From: Roseofilum halophilum BLCC-M91
Lineage (GTDB): Bacteria > Cyanobacteriota > Cyanobacteriia > Cyanobacteriales > Desertifilaceae
Length of the DNA stretch: 33,004 nt
NCBI RefSeq assembly: GCF_030068445.1
Contig: NZ_JAQPOK010000153.1
Span: 1 to 33,004 of the forward strand
Direction of reading: 5' to 3'
In this document: piece by piece, positions 7,065 through 14,540 of the stretch
Numbering within the stretch: the first letter of the stretch is position 1
Layout of the letters: every line of letters begins with the position of its first letter
Made by a program: the position numbers and the translations under genes
Notes under the pieces: model-generated
Told to the model about the DNA's origin: nothing
The model's input: the letters and a program-made list of their open reading frames with translations, nothing else
The model's database searches: none

Positions 7065-9734
7065 GTGCAGCAACATCTTCAGCAAATTCAGAAACCCCCC
7101 CTACAAACTAGCTCCTTTCATTGGCAAGAGCGTTCTATGACAAGTGACCCCAATCATCTGGAACGGTTTTTTGACTTATCCCTAGAACTGCTGTGTCTGA
7201 TTGACTTTCAGGGAGTCCTCAAAAGCCTGAATCCTGCCTGGAAAACGATATTGGGATATAGCCCAGAAGAATTATATGACCGGAAGTTCCTGGACTTTAT
7301 CCATCCCCAAGACCAACAACGCACTCGTTTAGGGTTGAAGCAATTAATTTTAGGGCAACCGAGTCTTTATGTAGAAAATCGATGTTGCTCTCAAGATGGC
7401 TCCTATCGATGGATTGGTTGGACTGCGGTTGCTTATCCAGATGAGGGATTAGTTTATGCAGTGGGTCGGGATATGACTCATCATAAGCAGGTGGAAGCTG
7501 AATTACACTCACGTTTACAGCAACAAGCGGCGGTTTCAGAGCTGAGTCAGAAGGCTTTAACCGATCGCAATCTAGATACTCTGATGCAAAAGGCAGTGGA
7601 GTTAGTCCGTCAAACTCTATCGGTAGACTGTAGTGCGATTTTGGAACTGTTGCCCAATCATCAGGCCCTGTTCCTAAGAGCAGGGGTGGGTTGGCAAGCT
7701 GAATTGGTGGGTCAAGCGACGTTGAGCGCCCGGAGTAATTGTCATGCAGGGTATACTTTATCGCAAGGTAAACCGGTTATTGTGGAGGATTTACGGGTAG
7801 AAACTCGCTTTAGTGGTTCTCCTCTGTTACATAATCATCGGCTGGTTTCCGGAATTGGTGCGATTATTTCAGATCTTCCGGGTTCTGAGGGGCCGTTTGG
7901 GGTCTTAAGTGTGTACGCGAGAGAGTCTCGCAAGTTTACTCAAGATGATGTATCGTTTTTACAAACGATCGCCAATGTGCTGACGAGCGTGATGACTCGC
8001 TTGCAAGCTCAAGAGCAATTACATCTGATGGAGCGGGCGATCGCCTCTAGCAATAATGGCATGATTATTACCGATGCGACGCGATCGGATAATCCAATTG
8101 TTTATGTCAATCCAGCCTTTGAAGAGATTACGGGCTATTCTCTCAAGGAGGTCGTCGGTCACAACTGCCGTTTTCTGCAAGGCAGTTACCAGAATCAAAC
8201 GGCTCTGGGTGAAATTCGTGAAGCCATTGAACAAGCCAGAGAATGCCATGTGGTGCTGCAAAATGTGCGTAAAGATGGTCAACTGTTTTGGAATGAGCTG
8301 CATATTTCGCCGGTATTTAATCCCCAGGGTCACCTCACCCACTTTATCGGCATTCAAACCGATATTAGCGATCGCAAACAAGCCCAAGCCCAACTCGAAC
8401 ATAACGCCTTTTACGATCATCTCACCAATCTGGCCAACCGGGCCCGATTCATCGAATACCTACAACAAGCCATTGAGCAAACCCAAAAAGACCCCCATTA
8501 TCAGTTTGCGGTCTTATTTCTGGATTTAGATGGGTTTAAGAACATCAATGATAGTCTGGGTCACTTGGTGGGAGACTTATTGTTAGTGGCGATCGCCCGT
8601 CGTCTCGAAAACTGCCTACGTCCGAGGGATCTACTCGCCCGACTCGGAGGGGATGAATTTACCATCTTCTTGGATAATATTCACAATCTCCAAGATGCTA
8701 CCAAAGTCGCCCAAAGAGTTTTAAAGAAACTCTCCCATCCCTTCAACCTGAATGGCCATGAAGTCTTTGCCAATACCAGCATCGGTATTACCTTAAGCAC
8801 AATTGGATATGACCAACCGGGGGACATCCTCAGAGATGCGGACTTAGCCATGTACCAGGCAAAAACCGCCGGTAAAGGGCGCTATGCCGTCTTTAATACC
8901 CTTCTGCATACCCAAGCCGTTAACCGCCTAAAACTCGAAACCGACCTCAGAGGAGCCATCGAGCGCCAGCAATTGCAAGTTTATTATCAACCGATTATCG
9001 AATTAGCAACCGGCCAATTGACGGGTTTTGAATCCCTTCTGCGGTGGCAGCATCCCGAATTGGGGTTCGTTTCTCCGGCTGAATTTATTCCCATTGCTGA
9101 AGAAACAGGATTCATTTTACCCATTGGGACTTGGGTGCTAGAGCAAGCCTGTCAGCAATTGCATCTTTGGAATCTCCAATTCCCCGATCGCCGCCCACTG
9201 ACTATGAATGTGAATCTCTCGGTGAAACAATTCGCCCAACCCGATTTAATTGAACAAATCGATCGCATTCTAGAGAAAACCCAGATTGAGGGGCAATGTC
9301 TGAAACTAGAAATTACGGAAAGTGTGATTATGGATAATTCTAAAGTTGCCAATCTCATTTTCCAACAACTCAAAGCCCGTCAGATCCGACTCTGTATTGA
9401 TGATTTTGGTACAGGCTATTCTTCCTTGAGCTATCTCTATCGTTTCCCCGTGCATACCCTGAAAATTGACCGCAGTTTTCTGACTAATTTGGAATCCAAA
9501 GCTTCATCCCAATATCGAGAAATCATTCAAGCGGTGATTGATTTAGGTCATAACTTAGGGATGGATATTGTAGCTGAAGGGATTGAAACAATTGAACAGC
9601 ATAAACTGCTGCAACAATTTAGCTGTGAATATGGTCAAGGTTATTTTTACTCCTTACCGATGCCCGTAGAAGCAATAACAGAATTATTAGGATCAAGACT
9701 TAATCTAAACCCAGTTCTCGTTTCAGGCGATTAA
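7065..9734 (+). CDS. PAS-GAF-LOV-GGDEF-EAL cyclic-di-GMP synthase/phosphodiesterase
   Basis: The 889-residue soluble protein has five domains: PAS (about 30-140), GAF (about 155-315), a second PAS of LOV type (about 322-438), GGDEF (about 445-610) and EAL (about 622-875). The LOV domain has GHNCRFLQG with the flavin-adduct cysteine C368, plus NVRKDGQLFWN, as in blue-light LOV sensors. GGDEF is intact (528-532) with an inhibitory RxxD site, R519-D522, five residues before it. EAL is an ESL variant (656-658) but keeps E656, N717, E749, D779-D780, K800 and E838. Both making and breaking of c-di-GMP therefore look possible, probably under blue light. The start is GTG with AAGGA 8 nt upstream; an ATG at 7137 is an alternative. 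The gene overlaps the converging regulator by 35 bp. Confidence 0.92.
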   Translation: MQQHLQQIQKPPLQTSSFHWQERSMTSDPNHLERFFDLSLELLCLIDFQGVLKSLNPAWKTILGYSPEELYDRKFLDFIHPQDQQRTRLGLKQLILGQPSLYVENRCCSQDGSYRWIGWTAVAYPDEGLVYAVGRDMTHHKQVEAELHSRLQQQAAVSELSQKALTDRNLDTLMQKAVELVRQTLSVDCSAILELLPNHQALFLRAGVGWQAELVGQATLSARSNCHAGYTLSQGKPVIVEDLRVETRFSGSPLLHNHRLVSGIGAIISDLPGSEGPFGVLSVYARESRKFTQDDVSFLQTIANVLTSVMTRLQAQEQLHLMERAIASSNNGMIITDATRSDNPIVYVNPAFEEITGYSLKEVVGHNCRFLQGSYQNQTALGEIREAIEQARECHVVLQNVRKDGQLFWNELHISPVFNPQGHLTHFIGIQTDISDRKQAQAQLEHNAFYDHLTNLANRARFIEYLQQAIEQTQKDPHYQFAVLFLDLDGFKNINDSLGHLVGDLLLVAIARRLENCLRPRDLLARLGGDEFTIFLDNIHNLQDATKVAQRVLKKLSHPFNLNGHEVFANTSIGITLSTIGYDQPGDILRDADLAMYQAKTAGKGRYAVFNTLLHTQAVNRLKLETDLRGAIERQQLQVYYQPIIELATGQLTGFESLLRWQHPELGFVSPAEFIPIAEETGFILPIGTWVLEQACQQLHLWNLQFPDRRPLTMNVNLSVKQFAQPDLIEQIDRILEKTQIEGQCLKLEITESVIMDNSKVANLIFQQLKARQIRLCIDDFGTGYSSLSYLYRFPVHTLKIDRSFLTNLESKASSQYREIIQAVIDLGHNLGMDIVAEGIETIEQHKLLQQFSCEYGQGYFYSLPMPVEAITELLGSRLNLNPVLVSGD

Positions 9735-10683
9735 TGGAGGATTCATCGATATAACTGTCAGTTTGAATTAACCGAGGGGGGCGGATAATATCTTCTCTGG
9801 CTGCTTGCAGAGCGGCTTTCACTGCGTCATAACTGGAGACATCGCTGACTATATATTGAACGGTTCTCACCATGGCATTGAGTTTATAATGGTCATCCCG
9901 ATGGGCCGTCATCACCAATACATCATCGCCGCGCAAACTATGAATAATCACTTCCACGGCGCGTAAAATGCCATAGGATAGACTAACGACTCCGAAATAT
10001 GTCCCTTTAGGTAATCCTTTGACTAACTCGACTTCCGGAGCATAATCATAGATTTCCACTGGAACCACCCGTGCGGATTTGGGTGCAGCAATCTTTTCCG
10101 CATCGCCAAAAAAATAGCGACTGGTGACGACGGTTGCCGATCGCGTATGATTTAAGAGATCGTCTAACTCTTCTAAGGGAACTAACTGTACGGGGGTATG
10201 CAAAGCGGCTTGTAACTCTTCCATCATCAGTTGTCCCACCCCAATATCATTGGCGGGAGCTGTAACTAAAACCCTAGCACTACAGCGTAAACGCCAATCA
10301 ATTTCAGTTAAAAAGAGTTCCCGCGCTTCATGGAGAGAGCAGCCTTGCTGAATGAGCTGATTGAGACTATCTTGGACAATGGATTGAGCTTGGGGATAGG
10401 TTTGCAGAAGTTGAGATTTATACTGAGTCAGGAACCCTTGTCCCTGCTGGCGCACATAAATGCCTGAGCCAGCTTGAGCCTCGACTAATCCGGTTTCTTC
10501 GAGTTGGCGATAGACCTTGCTAATGGTGTTGCGATGTAAACCGGTTTGCATGGCTAAGGCACGGGTACTGGGCAATTGGGAGCCAGGAGGGTATTGACCA
10601 GAGGCGATCGCAAAGCGTAATTGATTAAATAACTGATTAGAAGCCGGAATGTCACTCTCTGGCTGAATCTGAAACTTGACCAT
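9700..10683 (-). CDS. GntR-family transcriptional regulator
   Basis: The 327-residue protein opens with a winged helix-turn-helix (about residues 10-80). It includes PPGSQLPSTRALAMQTGLHR, NTISKVYRQLEETGLVEAQ and GSGIYV, the standard GntR layout. The C-terminal 230 residues are not an aminotransferase domain and match no effector domain I can name. Cyanobacteria carry a conserved GntR-type regulator linked to photosystem stoichiometry (Sll1961 in Synechocystis); this could be its homologue, but that is only a guess. Its 3' end overlaps the c-di-GMP gene by 35 bp on the opposite strand, so the transcripts would be mutually antisense there. Confidence 0.85.
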   Translation of the reverse strand: MVKFQIQPESDIPASNQLFNQLRFAIASGQYPPGSQLPSTRALAMQTGLHRNTISKVYRQLEETGLVEAQAGSGIYVRQQGQGFLTQYKSQLLQTYPQAQSIVQDSLNQLIQQGCSLHEARELFLTEIDWRLRCSARVLVTAPANDIGVGQLMMEELQAALHTPVQLVPLEELDDLLNHTRSATVVTSRYFFGDAEKIAAPKSARVVPVEIYDYAPEVELVKGLPKGTYFGVVSLSYGILRAVEVIIHSLRGDDVLVMTAHRDDHYKLNAMVRTVQYIVSDVSSYDAVKAALQAAREDIIRPPRLIQTDSYIDESSINRLKRELGLD

Positions 10684-10812
10684 ATACCCAGACTTACCCC
10701 CATAATGTCATTGATTTCTAGTATAGAGTGCTTCGTGCTAGGAGTGGGGAATAAACGGTTGGGTGGGCAAGAGCTGACGAGAGAATTGAAAATTTGCCGC
10801 CATAGACTTGCC

Positions 10813-10859
10813 TTCTCAAGGTAGGGAGAAACCCGGTTTCTTGGTTGGGGGCGATCGCT
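10813..10859. repeat. 47-bp direct repeat, left copy
   Basis: It begins TTCTCAAGGTAGGGAG and ends GGGGGCGATCGCT. It matches 11641-11687 with one difference (A/G at the 17th base). The two copies bracket the HepT/MntA pair. The internal AAACCCGGTTTC palindrome is a motif repeated elsewhere in this window. Confidence 0.9.
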
Positions 10860-10874
10860 TTGTCTATGTCTACC

Positions 10875-11234
10875 TTAGAGTTGAGGCGATTCGCGATCGT
10901 CTTCTACCCGTAAGAGCAGTTTGATATTCTGGAGCAGCTCAGGTATATCTGTTTGAGTGACTCTCCAAACTCGCTGAATGTTAATCTGTCGGTAGTCATG
11001 AACGCATTTATCGCGCATTCCAGAAATTTGTTTCCAGGGAATCTGAGGATTTTGTTCGCGAATTTCAGCAGAGAGTTGTTTGACAGCTTCACCTATAATC
11101 GTGATACCGTATAGCACGGCATTTTGAGTTTTTATATCCGTTGCGAAGCTCGATTCATCCATTCCAGCAACGAATGTCAAAATATCTGTACCAAATTTCT
11201 CTACATCAAGCAGATAAGAGAGATCGCGATTCAT
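10875..11234 (-). CDS. hepT: HepT-type toxin (HEPN ribonuclease, DUF86)
   Basis: This 119-residue helical protein carries the HEPN motif R74-x4-H79-x-Y81 (RDKCVHDY), which defines HepT RNases. It also has the family segment YGITIIGEAVKQLS near residues 42-55. HepT toxins act in the cytoplasm and are inactivated by a cognate MntA-type nucleotidyltransferase that adds AMP to the motif tyrosine. Its start lies 29 bp inside the upstream mntA gene, so translation is coupled. The length is typical. Confidence 0.9.
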   Translation of the reverse strand: MNRDLSYLLDVEKFGTDILTFVAGMDESSFATDIKTQNAVLYGITIIGEAVKQLSAEIREQNPQIPWKQISGMRDKCVHDYRQINIQRVWRVTQTDIPELLQNIKLLLRVEDDRESPQL

Positions 11235-11550
11235 AAATTACCTGAGCCGTGTTCAATATTTCTTCCCGACGAAGCCAGTTGAAATCATCTTCTACAGTGT
11301 TTTTTTCAACTAAATCGACCTGGCGCTGTAGCCAATCTTCCAGAGATTGTTCCAGTCCAACAAAACCCAGCAAACTCAGATGACAATCGGGAGAGAAGGT
11401 TACCAGCATATCAATATCGCTCTGAGAATGAAAGTCATCGCGCAGGATAGATCCAAATAAGGAAAGTTCGGTAATCTGGCAGTTTTGGCAAAATTCTGCC
11501 AGTTGTGTGGGAGTAATGCCCAGCCGTTGATAGAGAGTTTGTATATTCAT
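11206..11550 (-). CDS. mntA: MntA-type antitoxin (minimal nucleotidyltransferase)
   Basis: This 114-residue protein has the minimal nucleotidyltransferase signature: LFGSILRDDF (G33, S34, R37), then S44-D45-x-D47 for metal binding (SDIDMLV). In HepT/MntA pairs this enzyme AMPylates the toxin with ATP. It precedes hepT and overlaps it by 29 bp, in the usual antitoxin-first order. The pair lies between two 47-bp direct repeats, suggesting it arrived as a unit. Confidence 0.9.
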   Translation of the reverse strand: MNIQTLYQRLGITPTQLAEFCQNCQITELSLFGSILRDDFHSQSDIDMLVTFSPDCHLSLLGFVGLEQSLEDWLQRQVDLVEKNTVEDDFNWLRREEILNTAQVIYESRSLLSA

Positions 11551-11606
11551 GGGTTTTAGATTTATTCTACACCCCTTGTCAGCTTTCTTGGCGATCGCAT
11601 GGAGTT

Positions 11607-11687
11607 AGAAACCGGGTTTCTATGAGGATCTTGGCTGGTGTTCTCAAGGTAGGGAGGAACCCGGTTTCTTGGTTGGGGGCGATCGCT
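11607..11687. repeat. Palindrome and right copy of the 47-bp direct repeat
   Basis: AGAAACCGGGTTTCT (11607-11621) is a perfect 7-bp-arm palindrome. It is followed by the right-hand 47-bp copy at 11641-11687 (see 10813-10859). An open frame from 11622 runs through this repeat into the next gene but is not part of the conserved protein. Confidence 0.85.
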
Positions 11688-11747
11688 ATTGCTCAGATGT
11701 ATCCTATTTCCCTTAAAATTGGAAAGACGCAACATTTTCCAGCAATT

Positions 11748-12497
11748 ATGACCGATTTAACCATACAATCCACCCCTGTACAAGTGCCCAATGGCGACTT
11801 ACTCATCGATGCCTATCTAGCTGAACCCACCACACCCGGCCCCCATCCGGGGGTGGTGGTGGTACAGGAGATTTTTGGCGTAAATGAACACATTCGGGAT
11901 GTAACCGATCGCATCGCTAAAGAGGGCTATATTGCCATTGCTCCGGCAATCTATCAGCGTCTGGCTCCCGGTTTTGAAGCCGGTTATACCCCAGAGGATA
12001 TTAAAATTGGGCGTGAATATAAGGTGAAAACGAAGGCCGATGAACTGCTCAGTGATATTCAGGCCACCTTAGAGTATCTGAAAACCCGACCCAATCTCAA
12101 ATCGGGAGGTTTTGGGGCGATCGGATTTTGCTTTGGCGGCCATGTAGTGTATTTAACCGCAATTCTGGAGGATATCAAGGCCACAGCCTCCTTCTATGGA
12201 GCGGGAATTGCCACTCTGACTCCAGGAGGGGGCGCACCCACGGTTACTCGAACTCCGGAGATTCAGGGGACAATCCACTGCTTTTTTGGCAATGAGGATG
12301 CCAGTATTCCCAGTTCGGAAGTCGAGCAAATTGAAGCCGCGTTAACGGATGCTGGGGTTTCTCATCAAATTTTCCGGTACGATGGAGCCGATCATGGCTT
12401 TTTCTGCGATCGCCGTGGTAGTTATAATGCAGAAGCGGCTACTGATGCCTGGGCTAAAGTGAAAAACTTGTTTCACTCCCAACTTCAGGCCTCTTAA
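11748..12497 (+). CDS. Dienelactone hydrolase family protein
   Basis: From ATG 11748 the protein has 249 residues, the usual length. The alpha/beta-hydrolase triad is visible. The nucleophile Cys is in GAIGFCFGGH, the acid in FFGNEDASIP, and His in YDGADHGFFCDRR. The early segment VVVVQEIFGVNEHIRDVTDR is typical of carboxymethylenebutenolidase-like proteins, which open lactone or ester rings; the cyanobacterial substrate is unknown. An upstream in-frame start at 11622 would add 42 residues encoded by repeat DNA and was rejected. The gene ends 17 bp before the S1-protein gene, so the two may be cotranscribed. Confidence 0.88.
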   Translation: MTDLTIQSTPVQVPNGDLLIDAYLAEPTTPGPHPGVVVVQEIFGVNEHIRDVTDRIAKEGYIAIAPAIYQRLAPGFEAGYTPEDIKIGREYKVKTKADELLSDIQATLEYLKTRPNLKSGGFGAIGFCFGGHVVYLTAILEDIKATASFYGAGIATLTPGGGAPTVTRTPEIQGTIHCFFGNEDASIPSSEVEQIEAALTDAGVSHQIFRYDGADHGFFCDRRGSYNAEAATDAWAKVKNLFHSQLQAS

Positions 12498-12514
12498 TTT
12501 CTCAGACCCTAGTT

Positions 12515-13426
12515 ATGAACCCTGAATCTAAACCCGCTTCTGAAACTCCCTCTTCCATTGGCTTTTCCCAAGATGATTTTGCCCAAGCCTTGCAAGAGCA
12601 TGACTATACCTTCCAAAAAGGACAAACGGTACGCGGTCGGGTGGCCGTCCATTCTCCAGAGGGAGCCTATATTGAAATTGGGGGCAAGTCTACTGCCTTT
12701 GTGCCCATACAAGAGGCAGCCTTGAGCAGTGTCGTCGATCTGTCTACGGTTCTGCCTCTGAATGAGGAATTAGACTTTCTGATTACTCGCGAACAAAACG
12801 AAGAGGGACAAGTAACGCTCTCCCGTCGCCAACTGGAAATCCAGCGCATTTGGGATACCCTGCTGGAAAAACAGGAGGATGAACAGGCGCTGCAAGTCCG
12901 GGTTACCGGGAGTAATAAAGGTGGTGTGACAGTGGATGTGATGGGACTTAGGGGTTTTATCCCGCGATCGCATCTGAGCCAACGGGATAACCTCAATGCT
13001 CTCAAGGGGGAAACCCTAACAGTTGCCTTTCTGGAAGTGAACCCAGACACTCGTAAATTGGTGCTTTCTGAGCGCCTAGCCACCCAAGCGGCAACGTTTA
13101 GTCAGTTGGAAGTCGGTCAACTGGTTGAAGGGCGAATTGCGAATATTAAACCCTTTGGTTTATTTGTCGATTTGGGCAATACCACAGGACTGATTCATAT
13201 TAAGCAAATTAGCCAAAGTTATATTGATGCCCTCTCCAGTCATTTTTCTATTGGTCAATCGATTAAATCCATTATTATTAGTATTGATGAAGGAAAAGGA
13301 CGGATTTCTTTGTCTACTCGCATTTTGGAAAATTATCCCGGAGAGCTGTTAGAAAATATGGAGGAAGTCATGGCCAGTGCTGCGGCTCGTCGAGAACGGG
13401 CGGTTAAATCTTTGCCCGATGCTTAG
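12515..13426 (+). CDS. S1 RNA-binding domain protein (ribosomal protein S1-like)
   Basis: The 303-residue protein has three S1 folds at about 33-105, 120-188 and 203-275. The last is best conserved (VGQLVEGRIANIKPFGLFVDLG...GLIHIKQIS). Cyanobacteria carry three-S1-domain versions of ribosomal protein S1, often as two paralogues of about 300-330 residues, which bind mRNA for translation initiation. The relatively weak second domain and 303-residue length suggest the shorter paralogue, but this is uncertain. It is probably cotranscribed with the hydrolase 17 bp upstream. Confidence 0.88.
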   Translation: MNPESKPASETPSSIGFSQDDFAQALQEHDYTFQKGQTVRGRVAVHSPEGAYIEIGGKSTAFVPIQEAALSSVVDLSTVLPLNEELDFLITREQNEEGQVTLSRRQLEIQRIWDTLLEKQEDEQALQVRVTGSNKGGVTVDVMGLRGFIPRSHLSQRDNLNALKGETLTVAFLEVNPDTRKLVLSERLATQAATFSQLEVGQLVEGRIANIKPFGLFVDLGNTTGLIHIKQISQSYIDALSSHFSIGQSIKSIIISIDEGKGRISLSTRILENYPGELLENMEEVMASAAARRERAVKSLPDA

Positions 13427-13449
13427 ACTCGTATTTTTTAGTTGCTCTG

Positions 13450-13483
13450 GTAGGAGGAAGCCGTTATGCTCTCTACCTCCTAC
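13450..13483 (+). promoter_or_regulatory. Hairpin hiding a Shine-Dalgarno upstream of the Tab2-like gene
   Basis: GTAGGAGG (13450-13457) is exactly complementary to CCTCCTAC (13476-13483), giving an 8-bp stem and an 18-nt loop. The 5' arm includes a strong AGGAGG, and the loop contains the ATG of a 17-codon reading frame. No U-tract follows, so it does not look like a terminator of the S1 gene. Confidence 0.5.
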
Positions 13484-13519
13484 TTGGGTCTACTCTACAT
13501 TTGGACATTTATCGGTTAG
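13466..13519 (+). CDS. Possible 17-residue leader peptide (uORF)
   Basis: ATG 13466 lies 8 nt after an AGGAGG and opens a frame for a small hydrophobic peptide, MLSTSYLGLLYIWTFIG, which stops 8 nt before the ATG of the Tab2-like gene. That downstream ATG has no Shine-Dalgarno of its own, so its translation may depend on ribosomes terminating here. A frame this short can arise by chance, and expression is unproven. Confidence 0.4.
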   Translation: MLSTSYLGLLYIWTFIG

Positions 13520-13527
13520 TTGATTCC

Positions 13528-14415
13528 ATGAAAACCATTTGGGAACTCGATTTTTACTCCCGCCCCATTCTAGATGAGAATAATAAAAAAGTTTGGGAAA
13601 TTCTGATTTGTGAAACCCCATCATCGATCGCCACCGATCCCGAAAGTCTATTTCGGTATTCGCGGTTTTGCTCTAGTAAAAACGTGAACTCAGGAGAATT
13701 GAAGGCTGCCCTGGTAGAAGCGATGGAACAAGCCAAGACTCGGCCCAACAAAATTCGCTTCTTTCGTCGGCAAATGAATAACATGATCGTCAAAGCTTGT
13801 CAGGATTTGGCCATTCCCTCGGCTCCTAGTCGCCGCACGTTGAGCCTGTATCAGTGGATGCAGCAAAGAGAACAGGAAGTGTATCCCCAAGAAGCCGGTT
13901 ATGATGCTAAGGCGGCTTCTTCGCCTTCTGTAAAATATGAATCGGCGATCGCCCAACCCCTCCCGGATGCGATCCTGGGTCAAAAATGGGCCCTGGTTAG
14001 CCTAGAAGCCCAAGCCTTTGCGGAACTACCCGAATGGGATATTGCCTTTGAAGAGTCTTTTCCCTTAAGTCCGTTTGACTTGTCCGCAACAACCCAGATT
14101 CCTGGGATTATCCTCTTTTCCTCCCGTGCCATTCCCATGGCGGGATGGATGTCTGGCCTAGAATTAGCCTGTCTTAAAATTATGGCAAGTAACTCAAAGG
14201 ATAAAAAGAACTCCAAATTATTACTAGAAACAGGAGTGAATGAAAGTTGGATTTTGTCCAACCTGAATACTCCCCAATTACTCAAGGAAGGAGAAAACTT
14301 TGAACAGGCGAAAAAGCAAGCTCAAGGGGTTCATTTTCTGGCCATCCAGTCGAATCCAGAATCAGAATCTTTTGCGGGATTTTGGTTGATGCAAGAAGTG
14401 CCTTCCCAGAATTAA
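13528..14415 (+). CDS. Tab2/Atab2 family RNA-binding protein
   Basis: The 295-residue protein begins MKTIWELDFYSRPILDENNKKVWE, the hallmark of the Tab2/Atab2 family. It also has ARPNKIRFFRRQM-like sequence near residue 75 and a conserved GQKWALV core (about 150). Plant and algal members bind psaB mRNA and promote translation of photosystem I and II subunits; cyanobacterial homologues are assumed to do similar work. ATG 13528 was preferred over an upstream in-frame TTG at 13501 because conserved sequence starts here. Expression may be coupled to the short frame upstream. Confidence 0.88.
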   Translation: MKTIWELDFYSRPILDENNKKVWEILICETPSSIATDPESLFRYSRFCSSKNVNSGELKAALVEAMEQAKTRPNKIRFFRRQMNNMIVKACQDLAIPSAPSRRTLSLYQWMQQREQEVYPQEAGYDAKAASSPSVKYESAIAQPLPDAILGQKWALVSLEAQAFAELPEWDIAFEESFPLSPFDLSATTQIPGIILFSSRAIPMAGWMSGLELACLKIMASNSKDKKNSKLLLETGVNESWILSNLNTPQLLKEGENFEQAKKQAQGVHFLAIQSNPESESFAGFWLMQEVPSQN

Positions 14416-14461
14416 AGGCAAAAGGGAGTGGGGAGTTGCTCCCCTTGCTCCCCGTTCGACC

Positions 14462-14491
14462 ATGGCGGGAAGCGCCATAGACTCCTTTTTT
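14462..14491 (+). terminator. Terminator-like hairpin after the Tab2-like gene
   Basis: ATGGCG (14462-14467) pairs with CGCCAT (14473-14478) around a 5-nt loop, followed after 7 nt by TTTTTT. Another hairpin, GGGGAG-TTG-CTCCCC, lies just before it (14430-14444). The offset T-run makes this a moderate call. Confidence 0.4.
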
Positions 14492-14540
14492 GGTAGAGTG
14501 AACCTAAAGCCAGAAACAAGCGGGAGGGTGAGAACGGAGC

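Noticed and set aside
11622-11747. N-terminal 42-codon extension of the dienelactone hydrolase frame
   Set aside because: It is encoded by the 47-bp dispersed repeat and is not part of the enzyme fold; the conserved protein begins at the ATG at 11748.
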